Positions 50,966-60,509 of a stretch of DNA of 64,000 bases are shown one piece after another. The position numbers and the translations under genes are program-made. Numbering within the stretch: the first letter of the stretch is position 1; every line of letters begins with the position of its first letter. The stretch spans positions 1 to 64,000 of the forward strand of contig JBEKKS010000007.1 of assembly GCA_050010595.1 (NCBI GenBank), read 5' to 3'. The notes beneath the pieces are model-generated. The model was not told the origin of the DNA. It saw only the letters and a list, made by a program, of their open reading frames with translations, and made no database searches. The DNA comes from Palsa-513 sp050010595 (GTDB lineage Bacteria; Actinomycetota; Thermoleophilia; Solirubrobacterales; Solirubrobacteraceae).

Positions 50966-52164
50966 GCGCCAGGCTCGCCGCGCCGCGCGGCACGTTCGAC
51001 GTGCTGCCGGCCCAGGCAACACAGCGCGGCTCCGTCGAGCGCGCGGCGCGCGAGTTGCTCGAGGCGGCGGGCTACGGGCGTATCGAGACCCCCGCCTTCG
51101 AAGCGACGGAGCTCTTCGTGCGGGGCGTCGGTGGTGCGACCGACATCGTTCAGAAGGAGATGTACAGCTTCGACGACGGTGGCGGACGATCGCTCACGCT
51201 GAGGCCGGAAGGCACCGCGCCCGTCTGTCGCGCCTACGTCGAGCACGGCATGCACAAGCTCGCCGCGCCCGTAAAGCTCTATTACCTCGGCGCGTTCTTC
51301 CGCGCTGAGCGTCCGCAAGCGGGCCGTTACCGCCAGTTCTGGCAGGTCGGCGCCGAGGCGCTCGGCAGCGAGGACCCCGCACTCGACGCCGAGCTGATCG
51401 TGCTGCTTGCCAAGCTGCTGGCGCAGCTTGGCTGCGCCGACCTACGACTGCGGCTGGCGAGTCTCGCCAACGCGCAAACAAGGGCCGCTTACCGGGAGGA
51501 GCTTGCGGACTACCTGCGTGCGCGCCAGGACAAGCTGACGCCGATCGTGCGCGAACGCATCGACCTCAACCCGCTGCGTGCCTTCGACTCGGACGATCCA
51601 TCGACGCGGGCCGTGATGGCAGCGGCGCCGCGGCTGCTCGACCGCCTCGAGCCGGACGACGCGGAGCACTTTGCGGAGGTACGGCGCCTGCTCGAGGTTG
51701 CCGGCGTGGCCTATGAGATCGATGCGACGCTCGTCCGGGGCCTCGACTATTACACGCGGACCGTGTTCGAGTTCACGAGCGACACGCTCGGAGCCCAGTC
51801 GGGTGTGGGCGGTGGCGGGCGCTATGACGGCCTCGTCGAGCTGCTCGGTGGGCCGCCGACGCCCGGGATCGGCTGGGCCGCGGGGATCGAGCGGATCGTG
51901 ATGGGGGCGGGGCTCGAGCCGGTGCCGCCACGGCCGCCCGACCTCTACGTCGCCTACGACGGCGACGTCGCCCGCGCGTTCGAGCTGACCCAAGCCGCTC
52001 GCGACCGCGGCCTGCACGTGCAGATGGAGCTCGCTGGCCGCTCGCTCAAAGGACAGCTGAAGCACGCGGCGCGGCTTGGTGCGCGCCACGTCGCCGTCGT
52101 CAGCGCCGATCGCGTCACGCTCGATGGCGAGCAAGCAACGCTCGAGCAGGTGCTCTCGTCGTGA
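50962..52164 (+). CDS. hisS: Histidyl-tRNA synthetase
   Basis: A 400-aa class II synthetase charging tRNA-His. Motif 1-3 regions are visible: PRGTFDVLPAQA, LRPEGTAPVCRAYVEH, GLDYYTRTVFEF, GVGGGGRYDGLVE and GIGWAAGIERIVM, followed by the anticodon-binding domain. GTG start overlapping the previous stop; GTGA junction with aspS. Slightly short compared with the usual 420 aa. Confidence 0.97.
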   Translation: MSARLAAPRGTFDVLPAQATQRGSVERAARELLEAAGYGRIETPAFEATELFVRGVGGATDIVQKEMYSFDDGGGRSLTLRPEGTAPVCRAYVEHGMHKLAAPVKLYYLGAFFRAERPQAGRYRQFWQVGAEALGSEDPALDAELIVLLAKLLAQLGCADLRLRLASLANAQTRAAYREELADYLRARQDKLTPIVRERIDLNPLRAFDSDDPSTRAVMAAAPRLLDRLEPDDAEHFAEVRRLLEVAGVAYEIDATLVRGLDYYTRTVFEFTSDTLGAQSGVGGGGRYDGLVELLGGPPTPGIGWAAGIERIVMGAGLEPVPPRPPDLYVAYDGDVARAFELTQAARDRGLHVQMELAGRSLKGQLKHAARLGARHVAVVSADRVTLDGEQATLEQVLSS

Positions 52165-53909
52165 AGTGCGAGCCCACGCCAAACGACTACCGCACCAAAT
52201 GGGCGGGAGATCTGCGCGCGGCCGATGTCGGCCAGGAGGTCCGCGTCGCGGGCTGGGTCCATCGCCGGCGCGACCACGGTGGGCTCGTCTTCATCGACTT
52301 GCGCGACCGTTCGGGCCTCTTGCAGCTCGTCTTCCACGGTCTCGACGCCGCGCACGACCTGCGCAGCGAGTTCGCGATCAGCGCCGCCGGGAAGGTTCTC
52401 GCGCGCTCACCCGAGACCGTGAACCCGGCGCTCGCGACCGGTGAGATCGAGCTCGCGGTCGACGACCTGCGGGTCCTCGCGACCTCGCCAACGCCGCCCT
52501 TCCCGCTCGACGAGGACGTCGAGGTCGACGAGGTGCTGCGCCTGCGCTACCGCTCGCTCGACCTGCGCCGCGAGGTGATGCGCGAGGCGATCGTGCTGCG
52601 CCACGAGATCGTCGCCTCGATCCGCGAGACGCTCACGGCGCGCGACTTCCTCGAGATCGAGACGCCGATCCTGACGAAGGCGACGCCCGAGGGCGCGCGC
52701 GACTTTCTCGTGCCGGCGCGCACCGCCCCGGGAAACTTCTACGCCCTGCCGCAGTCGCCCCAGCTGTTCAAGCAGATGCTGATGATGGCCGGCTACGAGC
52801 GCTACTTCCAGATCGCGCGCTGCTTCCGCGACGAGGACACGCGCGCCGACCGCCAGCCGGAGTTCACCCAGCTCGACCTGGAGATGGCGTTCGTGACCGA
52901 GGACGAGGTGCTCGCGGTCACAGAGGCGACGATGGCCCGCGTCTTCGAGATCGCGGGCTTCGCGGTCGCCCCGACCCCGTGGCCGCAGCTCACCTACGCG
53001 GACGCGGTCGGCCGCTACGGCAGCGACCGCCCGGACACGCGCTTCGGCCTCGAGATCCACGACGTCTCGGATGCGGTCCGCGGCAGCGAGTTCAAGGTCT
53101 TCGAGTCGGTGCTCGCGGCCGGCGGCGTCGTGCGTGCGATCAACGCCGGCGCTCGCGAGCTCTCCCGCGCCGAGCTGGACGGACTGTCGGAGGTTGTCCA
53201 GCGCTTTGGCGCGAAGGCGGTTGCCCCGATCTACGTCGATTCTGGGGGCGGTCTGCGCGGGAATCTGGCTAAGTTCTTCACGGCGACGGTCGTTGAGCGC
53301 GTGCTGCGCGAGCTGGGCGCCGGCGAAGGGGACCTGCTGCTGTTCGTCGCCGACCGCGAGGCGGTCGCCGCGCGTGCGCTCGGCGCGCTGCGCCTCGAGC
53401 TCGGTGCGCGCTTCGGCCTGATCGACGAGGCGCGCAACGACGTGCTGTGGGTGCGCGACTTCCCGATGTTCGAGTGGAGCGAGAACGAGCAGCGCTGGAC
53501 TGCGATGCACCACCCGTTCACCGCGCCGGTGGGCGAGGACTTCAGCGACCCGGGGAAGCTGCTTTCGCGCGGCTATGACCTCGTCTGCGACGGCGTCGAG
53601 CTGGGCGGCGGGTCGATCCGCATCCATACGCCGCAAGTCCAGGAGCAGGTCTTCAAAGCGATCGGTCTCTCGCAGGAGGAGGCACGGGCGCGCTTCGGGT
53701 TCCTGCTCGAGGCGCTGCGCTTCGGTGCGCCGCCGCACGGCGGGATCGCGCTCGGGATCGACAGGATCGTCGCGATCTGCGCCGGACGCGAGACGATCCG
53801 CGAGGTGATCGCCTTCCCGAAGACCGCGACCGGCGCTGACCCGCTGACCGGCGCGCCGGCGCCCGTGGAGGCCGCGACGTTGCGCGAGCTGGGGCTGCGG
53901 GCGCTGTAG
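52161..53909 (+). CDS. aspS: Aspartyl-tRNA synthetase (bacterial type)
   Basis: A 582-aa class IIb synthetase. OB-fold anticodon domain (VRVAGWVHRRRDHGGLVFID), motif 1/2 (FLEIETPILTKATPEGARDF, QSPQLFKQMLMMAG, CFRDEDTRADRQPEFTQLD), a bacterial GAD insertion (about residues 300-420) and motif 3 (GIALGIDRIVAI). Full length. Whether it is discriminating or also charges tRNA-Asn cannot be told here. Confidence 0.97.
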   Translation: MKCEPTPNDYRTKWAGDLRAADVGQEVRVAGWVHRRRDHGGLVFIDLRDRSGLLQLVFHGLDAAHDLRSEFAISAAGKVLARSPETVNPALATGEIELAVDDLRVLATSPTPPFPLDEDVEVDEVLRLRYRSLDLRREVMREAIVLRHEIVASIRETLTARDFLEIETPILTKATPEGARDFLVPARTAPGNFYALPQSPQLFKQMLMMAGYERYFQIARCFRDEDTRADRQPEFTQLDLEMAFVTEDEVLAVTEATMARVFEIAGFAVAPTPWPQLTYADAVGRYGSDRPDTRFGLEIHDVSDAVRGSEFKVFESVLAAGGVVRAINAGARELSRAELDGLSEVVQRFGAKAVAPIYVDSGGGLRGNLAKFFTATVVERVLRELGAGEGDLLLFVADREAVAARALGALRLELGARFGLIDEARNDVLWVRDFPMFEWSENEQRWTAMHHPFTAPVGEDFSDPGKLLSRGYDLVCDGVELGGGSIRIHTPQVQEQVFKAIGLSQEEARARFGFLLEALRFGAPPHGGIALGIDRIVAICAGRETIREVIAFPKTATGADPLTGAPAPVEAATLRELGLRAL

Positions 53910-53958
53910 AAAAATGCCCGGTGGCGGCCCGTGAGGGCCTGGTATTCTCGCGGCGGTT

Positions 53959-56538
53959 ATGGGGGAGTACTGCGTTGGGACGGGACGGGCACGCTCTGCT
54001 GCGGCGATTCTCGCGGTAACGCTGCTGGGGCTCGTCTTCGACGTTGCGCGGGCGAACGCGATCACGGTAGTGGCAGTCGGTTGCTCCGAGCCTGGCGGCG
54101 GCGTCGTGAACGTGACGATCGCCTCCAACGACACGAGCGGGATCACGCTCGCCGCCAGCGGCGGTGACTACTCGATCAGCTCCGCAAGCTCGGGGACGAG
54201 CGTCAACTCCGACTGCGCGGGCCTCTCCACCGCGACCTACCCGAGCGTCGTGCTCGCCCAGACCGGCGGCCTGGCGCAGACGATCGTGCTCAACGACGAG
54301 AGCGGCGGCCTCGCCGGCGGAAGCACCTGCACGCAGATCGTCTCCGCGCTCGATACGAGCAACAACTCCCTGCAGATCGAGAACGACGAGGACGGCACGA
54401 CTGCCGATGAGAAGGTGGGCGTCACGCCGAACGATGCGACGCTGGACGAGCACGCCTGCTCCGGCAGCGACGTCACGCTCGGCGGGTTCTCGTCGGTGCT
54501 CCTGGACGGTGATGGCGGCGACCCGACGCTCGACCTTTCCAGTGGTCCCGGCGGCGCGAGCGCGTACTTCTTCGGCGATAGCTCCAGCCAGCCCGGTGAG
54601 GTGATCGGCTTCGCGGGCTTCACTCTCGATTTCGAGAATGTCTCCAACCTGGTGGGCTCGAACGCGGGCGACACGACCTTCGTCCCAGGGTCGTTAGCCG
54701 GTCTCGTGCTCCAAGGTCGCGGCCTCGACAACACGCTCGACCTCACGACAGCCACTTCATCGAGCGCGACTACGTCGATCACGCTCAACGGCAACAGCAC
54801 TGGCTCGCCCGGCAGGTATTTGCTCGAAGGCATCCAAGAGAACGACTTCACGGGGATCGCGACGATCAAGGCGCCGCCCTCTCCCACGGACTTCATGGAC
54901 GACGACACGAGCTCGCCGGTCACGTTCATCGGCTATGGCACCCTCAGCAACACGCTCGACCTGAGCGAGTACACCAGCAGTTCCGGCAGCCCACTGGTTG
55001 CCAGCCTGCCGACCGGGACCGTGTCGTTTGACGGTCAGTCCGCGGCGTTTTTCGAGAACGTCAATACGATCGTCGGCGCTGCCAACGGCTTCACGACGTT
55101 CCAGGCCGCCTCAAATGCGGGCGTCGCCTTCGAGGGGAACGCGGCCGGTAACAACACGCTCGACTTGAGCGACGTCCCAACCAGCTCGTCGGCGCCGCTG
55201 ACGGTGAACGCGCAGACCGGCGCGGCCACTTACGGCAGCCAGACCGACGTCTTCGCGAACATCTCGTCGTTCCGGGGCTCCAGTGACGGCTACACGATCT
55301 TCGACCCCGGCCTCGCGGGCGGCGTCACCTTCGACGGCCAGGGGACCGTCGGCGACACGCTCGACCTCAGCTCCGAGTCGGCGGGCGACTTCAGCACCCT
55401 CAAGGTGTCGATGGACGGATCGACCTGTCACGGGCCGCAACTGCAGAGCACGGGCTCAGTCCAACTCCTCGACTGTCTCTCTGGCATCAGCACGATCGAT
55501 GGCGCAACGGCCGTGCCAACCGACTTCCAGCCCGATCCGACGCTGTCGGCTACGCCCTCGCCGGCCGTTACGTTCGTCGGCAAGGACAGCGCCGCGAACG
55601 GTGCAGTCGTCGATCTCACCGGGTTCGCGAGCCCCGACGCCGGTGGGTTGACGGTCAGCGGACTTACGCTTGCGCCGGCGGCGAACACCTCATCGAGCCC
55701 AGGCTCGGTCAGCGCATCGGTTGGCGGCAACGCCGTGATCTTTGCGAAGTTCTACGGGATCACCGCCGTCAATGGTCCGACACCCCTCGTTGCGACGCTC
55801 CAGCCGGGCAGCTTCCTGCCGGCTCTGACGAACGTCGCACTCGCGCCGCAAACCGTCGCGTTCACATCTGCCGCACCGTCCTCGCCATCGATCGGATCGA
55901 CCTACGGTGTCAGTGCGAGTGGCGGCGCCTCGGGCAACGGCGTGACGTTCACTATCGACAGCTCGAGCTCGTCGGGCGCATGCTCGATCAGCGGCTCGAC
56001 GGTCAGGTTCAGCGCTGCCGGTACGTGCCTCATCGACGCTCACCAGGCCGGCAATGCCGACTACGCGGCCGGTTCGGCCCAGCAAAGCGTGTCCGTCCCG
56101 GCGCCGGCGCCGGCCCCCGTACAGACACCGGCACCCACGCCACAACCGGCGGCATCGTTCGTCGCGCCGAGCGCCACGATCGCGGCCGGGACGCTCACCA
56201 CCCTGCCGAACGACGTGAGCGTCAGCGTCAGCTGCCCGGCGGGCGCGAGCGCGTGCGACGGGAGCCTCTCGATCGTGACCGTCCAGGCGTTTGCGGCGAA
56301 GGCTGCCAAGGCGGGCAAGGGCAAGGGCAAGAGCAAGGCGCCGGTCGACATCGGCAGCGCTACGTTCACGCTCGCGGGCGGACAGACCGCCGGAGTGCTC
56401 GTGCCCCTGAACGCCAAGGCCCTGAAGACGCTGAAGGGCCATCACTCCGTCACGGTGACGATCACAGTCGTCTCGCACGACAGCTCTGGGCACGGCGAGA
56501 CGACCTCAACGACGGCGACGCTCGATCTCCCCAAGTAG
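53959..56538 (+). CDS. Large secreted repeat protein
   Basis: An 859-aa exported protein. Residues 10-35 form a signal peptide ending in ANA. About 200-620 holds five or six units of roughly 65-75 residues, each with an F-x-G-x-G-x-x-x-N-T-L-D-L-S core (for example NNTLDLSDVPTSSS, GDTLDLSSES), suggesting a beta-helix or beta-sandwich array. About 635-720 is an MBG/Ig-like domain (GACSISGSTVRFSAAGTC). A Pro/Ala-rich linker follows at about 714-735, then a final domain with a Lys/Gly stretch (KAGKGKGKSKAP). No LPxTG or other wall anchor. Function unknown; surface adhesion or matrix is plausible. Confidence 0.8.
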   Translation: MGEYCVGTGRARSAAAILAVTLLGLVFDVARANAITVVAVGCSEPGGGVVNVTIASNDTSGITLAASGGDYSISSASSGTSVNSDCAGLSTATYPSVVLAQTGGLAQTIVLNDESGGLAGGSTCTQIVSALDTSNNSLQIENDEDGTTADEKVGVTPNDATLDEHACSGSDVTLGGFSSVLLDGDGGDPTLDLSSGPGGASAYFFGDSSSQPGEVIGFAGFTLDFENVSNLVGSNAGDTTFVPGSLAGLVLQGRGLDNTLDLTTATSSSATTSITLNGNSTGSPGRYLLEGIQENDFTGIATIKAPPSPTDFMDDDTSSPVTFIGYGTLSNTLDLSEYTSSSGSPLVASLPTGTVSFDGQSAAFFENVNTIVGAANGFTTFQAASNAGVAFEGNAAGNNTLDLSDVPTSSSAPLTVNAQTGAATYGSQTDVFANISSFRGSSDGYTIFDPGLAGGVTFDGQGTVGDTLDLSSESAGDFSTLKVSMDGSTCHGPQLQSTGSVQLLDCLSGISTIDGATAVPTDFQPDPTLSATPSPAVTFVGKDSAANGAVVDLTGFASPDAGGLTVSGLTLAPAANTSSSPGSVSASVGGNAVIFAKFYGITAVNGPTPLVATLQPGSFLPALTNVALAPQTVAFTSAAPSSPSIGSTYGVSASGGASGNGVTFTIDSSSSSGACSISGSTVRFSAAGTCLIDAHQAGNADYAAGSAQQSVSVPAPAPAPVQTPAPTPQPAASFVAPSATIAAGTLTTLPNDVSVSVSCPAGASACDGSLSIVTVQAFAAKAAKAGKGKGKSKAPVDIGSATFTLAGGQTAGVLVPLNAKALKTLKGHHSVTVTITVVSHDSSGHGETTSTTATLDLPK

Positions 56539-56605
56539 ACCGCGACCGGCCTGCGGCCGTCCACGCGCTAGGTTGACGGGAGCCGGCGTCGACTAGGAGG
56601 TACCG

Positions 56606-56944
56606 ATGGCAGGACCGAACCGTGAGGACGCGCAGCTGCTCGTGCAGCTGGCGCAATGGGGCACGTCGCTTGGCGTCGGCGACGCGATGCCGGCGATCCT
56701 CGACGAGGACTTCGCCCCCGAGCTGGCAGACGCGATCAACGACACGCCGGTGCGGACGATGCTGACCTACCTCGAGACGATCGGGACCCTCGTCAAGAAC
56801 GGCTTGCTGGATCGGGAGCTGGTGCGCGACTGGATCTGGGTTGACGGCGTCTGGGCGCGCGTTGGTCCCGCGGCCAAGCAGGCGCGCGCGCGTTTCGGCG
56901 AGCCACGCCTCTACGAGAACTTCGAGGCGCTGACCGAGAAGTAG
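56606..56944 (+). CDS. Conserved-looking 112-aa cytosolic protein
   Basis: Not recognised. AGGAGGTACCG precedes ATG 56606, so translation is likely efficient. Helical, acidic, with SLGVGDAMPAILDEDFAPEL and VRDWIWVDGVWARVGPAA. No membrane segment or metal motif. It converges with the transporter gene, ending 6 nt away. May be a DUF4760-like or small regulatory protein, but I cannot support a family. Confidence 0.7.
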   Translation: MAGPNREDAQLLVQLAQWGTSLGVGDAMPAILDEDFAPELADAINDTPVRTMLTYLETIGTLVKNGLLDRELVRDWIWVDGVWARVGPAAKQARARFGEPRLYENFEALTEK

Positions 56945-56950
56945 GGCGCG

Positions 56951-58624
56951 CTATGCCCCGGCGAGCTGGGCAGCCTTGACGACCAGCAGCGTTGCGGAGA
57001 GCACCAGGTAGGTCCACATCGAGCCCAGGGCGATGCTGCGTGCACGCGTGGCCACGGGACGCTCGAGCAGCGCCAGCGGTGGCATCGTCCACTGCGCCTT
57101 CGGGATCTGTGGCGTCTCATCGATCACCGTGACGCTCCGTGCGCCGCGGCGATTGCGCAGGACGGTCGCCCCGAGGCCGAGCAGCCCGACGGCGAGAACG
57201 CCGGCGCCGATCAGGGCGAAGCGCGTCACATTGATGCTCGGGAACACCGTTGTCGCCATCAGGATCAGCGACAGCAGCACGAGCACCGAGACGATGATGC
57301 AGGCGAGGATGTTCAGCCAGGTCGCGTTGCGCCACGGACCGAGGACCTCGCGGTCGTTGCAGAGCAGCAGCAGGAACACGGTGGCGCTCGGGAGCAGGAC
57401 GCCGGCAAGGGCCTGCACCGCGGTCGTGATGATCCCGAGCGGGGCGTGCGGTATCAGCACGATGCCCGCGGCACCGGCGATCAACAGCGAGAAGATGAGG
57501 TAGAACCCGCGCGCGTCTTTGAAGCTGCGGTGCAGCGAGCCGCGCGTGCCGGTCAGGTCGCCGAAGGCATAGCTGGTGGCGAGCGTGAGCGCGGCGGCAC
57601 CGATCAGCGATGCGTTCAGGAGCACGATCGCGAAGAAGTCGCCCGGGACGGAGCCGAGGGTGTGCGACAAGGCGGACGCCGTGCCCCCGGCGTTGCTGAA
57701 ATGGCCGAAGTAGCGGGTGCCACCGAGCGCGAACGCACAGATCGCCATCAGCGCTGCGGCGCCGATCACGACGACGAACGCTCCAAGCGTGGTGTCGAAG
57801 CGCTCGTAGTTGATCCAGCGGGTGGTGATCCGCTTGTCGATGACGTTCGACTGCTGGAAGAACAGCTGCCATGGTGCGACCGTGGTACCAACGATCGCGA
57901 TGATCAACAGCACCGCATTGGAGTTGATGCCTCCGCGGATTCCCGGCACGACGAAATCGTGCGCAATCGGCCCGGGGTGCGGGTGCGCGAGGAAGAAGAG
58001 GGGGATCACGAGGAAGTTCGCGAAGACGAACACGAACATCGCTCGCTCCCAGGTCCTGAAGCTGCCGGTGGCCGTGATCGCAACCAGCAGCACCGCTGCA
58101 ATCGGTACGGAGATCTCCTTGGACACGCCGAAGAAGGAGAGTGCGAAATTGACGCCGATGAATTCGGTGACGATTGTCAGGAAGTTGAGAACGAACAGAT
58201 CGATGACCGAGAACCAGGCCCAAAAGCGCCCGAAGCGCTCGGCGATCAGTCGCGCGTGACCAACGCCGGTCACGGCGCCGAGCCGGACGACCATCTCCTG
58301 GTTGACGATCAAGACAGGGATCAGCAGGAGCAGAACCCAGAGCAGGCTCGTGCCGTAGGTCTGGCCGGCCTGGGCGTAAGTCGAGACGCCGCCGGCGTCG
58401 TTGTCGCCGACCATCACGATCAGGCCCGGCCCGATGATCGCGAGCATCGCGAGGGAGCGCCCGCGGAGGCTGCGGCGCCCTTCCGTGTCGTGCTCGCCGA
58501 TCGTCCCGAACGCGCCCTGGATGTCACCGACGTGAGCGCTGTCGAGCACGTAGCGTTCGCGCGGTGGTGGCGTCGGAACCGCCGCCTTGCGCGCGCGCGG
58601 TGCGCGCGGTGACCCGGTAGCCAT
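56951..58624 (-). CDS. NRAMP-family divalent metal transporter, non-canonical (Mg-type likely)
   Basis: A 557-aa membrane protein with 11-12 segments and a 55-residue basic cytosolic N-terminus. Segment 1 carries VGDNDAGGVSTYAQAG (residues 72-87), where Mn/Fe transporters have DPGN. Segment 6 carries GTTVAPWQLFFQQSNVI, lacking the Met of the A-x-x-M metal site (MPH). Loss of this Met is a feature of NRAMP-related Mg transporters. AAAGGAGGTGA, an 11-nt perfect anti-16S match, lies 6 nt before ATG 58624. The MgtE-N/CBS gene lies upstream on the same strand. Confidence 0.85.
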   Translation of the reverse strand: MATGSPRAPRARKAAVPTPPPRERYVLDSAHVGDIQGAFGTIGEHDTEGRRSLRGRSLAMLAIIGPGLIVMVGDNDAGGVSTYAQAGQTYGTSLLWVLLLLIPVLIVNQEMVVRLGAVTGVGHARLIAERFGRFWAWFSVIDLFVLNFLTIVTEFIGVNFALSFFGVSKEISVPIAAVLLVAITATGSFRTWERAMFVFVFANFLVIPLFFLAHPHPGPIAHDFVVPGIRGGINSNAVLLIIAIVGTTVAPWQLFFQQSNVIDKRITTRWINYERFDTTLGAFVVVIGAAALMAICAFALGGTRYFGHFSNAGGTASALSHTLGSVPGDFFAIVLLNASLIGAAALTLATSYAFGDLTGTRGSLHRSFKDARGFYLIFSLLIAGAAGIVLIPHAPLGIITTAVQALAGVLLPSATVFLLLLCNDREVLGPWRNATWLNILACIIVSVLVLLSLILMATTVFPSINVTRFALIGAGVLAVGLLGLGATVLRNRRGARSVTVIDETPQIPKAQWTMPPLALLERPVATRARSIALGSMWTYLVLSATLLVVKAAQLAGA

Positions 58625-58854
58625 CGTCTTTCACCTCCTTTCCGGTCCGCGGCCGGGCGCTCGCGCGGCTTCCCCCCGGAGGCGCTCAGCCAGTCTCAGC
58701 GGGACGGGCGGAGGGCGCGCAGGCCGGAGCGGGCAGCCGAGCGCCCGCGACTTCGCGGTGGCTCGCCGTCTTGCGTTGTTCCGGCCTGATCGTCCATGAA
58801 AGGCATGTTAACCGGACCGTTACGAACGGGGCCGGCCGGCGTGTTGCGATCCCG
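58625..58854 (-). other. 230-bp leader of the transporter gene
   Basis: No gene. GC-rich with several possible stems, for example CCGTT-acg-AACGG near 58821. I looked for a magnesium (M-box) or manganese (yybP-ykoY) riboswitch signature and found neither. The ribosome site is an unusually complete AAAGGAGGTGA at 58641-58631. Confidence 0.35.
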
Positions 58855-60114
58855 TTACTCGCGCGCGAGGCCGTAGCGCCGCCGCCAGTCCTCGGGCAGC
58901 ATGAGCTCGAGGATGTCGTCGACGGAGACGATCCCGATCGGGCGATCATCGGCCTCGACGACCGGCAGCGAGACGAGGTTGTAGTCGGTCATCAGCCGCG
59001 CCACCTCCGGCACCTCGGCCTCCGGGCCGACCGACGGCGGGCTGGAGACCCCGAGCTCGCTCAGCGGCGCCTGCGGGTCGGCAGAGAGTACGACGCCCGC
59101 ACTGACGAGCCCGGCGAGCGCGCCCGACTTGTCGGTCAGCAGCAGGGTGTGGAGAGCCTCAGGGGGCAGGTCGCGCTTACGTGCGGCGGCGATTGCCTCG
59201 CCGGCCGTGGCGGTGACCGGTACGGCGACGAAATCCGGGCTCATCACTCCGCCGGCGGTCGACGGGTTGTAGCCGAGCAGCTTGCGAATCTTGCGCTGCT
59301 TCGTGGCCGGCAGCAGCTCGAGCACCGGGATCCGGCGCTCCTGCCGTATCTCGAGCAGCAGATCCGCAGCGTCGTCGCTCGCCATCCGCGCGAGGACGCC
59401 GGCGACCTCGCGGTCTGAGCGCTCGTCGAGAAACTCGAGCTGGTGCTCGTCGTTGAGCTCCTCGAACACGTCGGCCTCGAGCTCCTTGTCTTGACCGACG
59501 GCGGCCATGATCTCCTCGCCCTCGTCGTGGCTTGCCGCTTCGACGAGGTCGGCGATCTGCGATGGGTGCAGGTGGGCGAGCCGGCGGTGTCGCAGCCGCA
59601 GGCGCGCGGTCGGAACGTGGGCGACAAACGGCTCGATCTGATCCCATGCCACGAAGGAGGTCTCCTTGCCGCCGCCGCCGCGAAGCGCGCGCGGCAGGTG
59701 GCGGCGCGCGCGTGCGCCAAGGCTGGTGTCGATTCCCGCGACGCGCCAGACGTCGTCGATGCAGCGCAGCTCGACCTCCCCGGCCGTGACGAGCCGCGCG
59801 GTGTTGACGTTGATAACGCTGCGCCCGAGCACGTCCGCCCGCAGCAGCAACTCGTTGGGCCGCCGCTCGAACTGCGCGAGATTGACCTTCGTCGTCGAGA
59901 GGTGCGCGCCGGCCACCTCGAGGCGGTCGATGTTGCGCCCCGGCACGAACAGGTTGCGCCCACCGACCACGGCGCGCAGCCCGATCACGAGTGGCAGCGC
60001 ATCGCCGTCATCGAGACGAGCAACGACGTCATCGACGCGCCCGAGACGCTCGCTCGCGCTGTCAAGCAACGGACTGCCGACCAGCGATGAAAGGTGGAGA
60101 ACGCCCTCGGGCAT
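58855..60114 (-). CDS. PRC-barrel/MgtE-N/CBS-domain protein, magnesium-sensor-like
   Basis: A 419-aa soluble protein: an N-terminal PRC-barrel-like region (LGRVDDVVARLDDGDALPLV and LGRSVINVNTARLV), an MgtE N-terminal superhelix (LAHLHPSQIADLVEAA, ASDDAADLLLEI) and a CBS pair (VMSPDFVAVPVTATAGEAIA, SLPVVEADDRPIGIVSVDDI). The MgtE membrane domain is missing. In MgtE these domains bind Mg and gate the channel; here they may regulate the NRAMP-type transporter encoded 230 bp downstream. Confidence 0.88.
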   Translation of the reverse strand: MPEGVLHLSSLVGSPLLDSASERLGRVDDVVARLDDGDALPLVIGLRAVVGGRNLFVPGRNIDRLEVAGAHLSTTKVNLAQFERRPNELLLRADVLGRSVINVNTARLVTAGEVELRCIDDVWRVAGIDTSLGARARRHLPRALRGGGGKETSFVAWDQIEPFVAHVPTARLRLRHRRLAHLHPSQIADLVEAASHDEGEEIMAAVGQDKELEADVFEELNDEHQLEFLDERSDREVAGVLARMASDDAADLLLEIRQERRIPVLELLPATKQRKIRKLLGYNPSTAGGVMSPDFVAVPVTATAGEAIAAARKRDLPPEALHTLLLTDKSGALAGLVSAGVVLSADPQAPLSELGVSSPPSVGPEAEVPEVARLMTDYNLVSLPVVEADDRPIGIVSVDDILELMLPEDWRRRYGLARE

Positions 60115-60218
60115 CTAGCTGTCGGCAACAGACTACCTGTGCGCGCCTCGCTCGACTAGAACGTCGAGTCGCAGCCATCCATCTCATGTCGCGAGCAGGG
60201 GCTGCCGATCAGCGAGGC

Positions 60219-60461
60219 ATGCGCTACATAGCGATCCTCCTTGCGATGGTCGCGGTGCTCGTGCTGTCGCTGCTGGGCCTGCAAGCCGGCGGATCGTCGG
60301 GCGCCGGCCCGACAGCCGTTGTCGGCGCGACTTCGCCCGCGGCTGCCGCCGCGCCGGCGCAGGACTCGCAGGCCGGCTACAGCACGGCGATCGGGGCCGC
60401 CAAGAATGCTGTGAGCGAGGCGAACCGGGACGCGCAGAGCGCCGCGAGCGCGAATCCCTGA
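60219..60461 (+). CDS. Small membrane-anchored secreted peptide
   Basis: An 80-aa protein: MRYIAILLAMVAVLVLSLLG as uncleaved anchor or signal, then a Ser/Gly/Ala/Pro-rich region and an Ala/Asn-rich helical tail. No known family. ATG 60219 with GCGAGG upstream. Function unknown. Confidence 0.6.
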   Translation: MRYIAILLAMVAVLVLSLLGLQAGGSSGAGPTAVVGATSPAAAAAPAQDSQAGYSTAIGAAKNAVSEANRDAQSAASANP

Positions 60462-60509
60462 GCCTGCTTGGCGATCGCCCACGCTCCCGCACCCGCTACC
60501 TTGCGCGGT

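Noticed and set aside
58625..58854. Riboswitch in the transporter leader
   Set aside because: The neighbourhood suggests Mg or Mn sensing, but neither an M-box nor a yybP-ykoY consensus could be found by eye; only generic GC stems.
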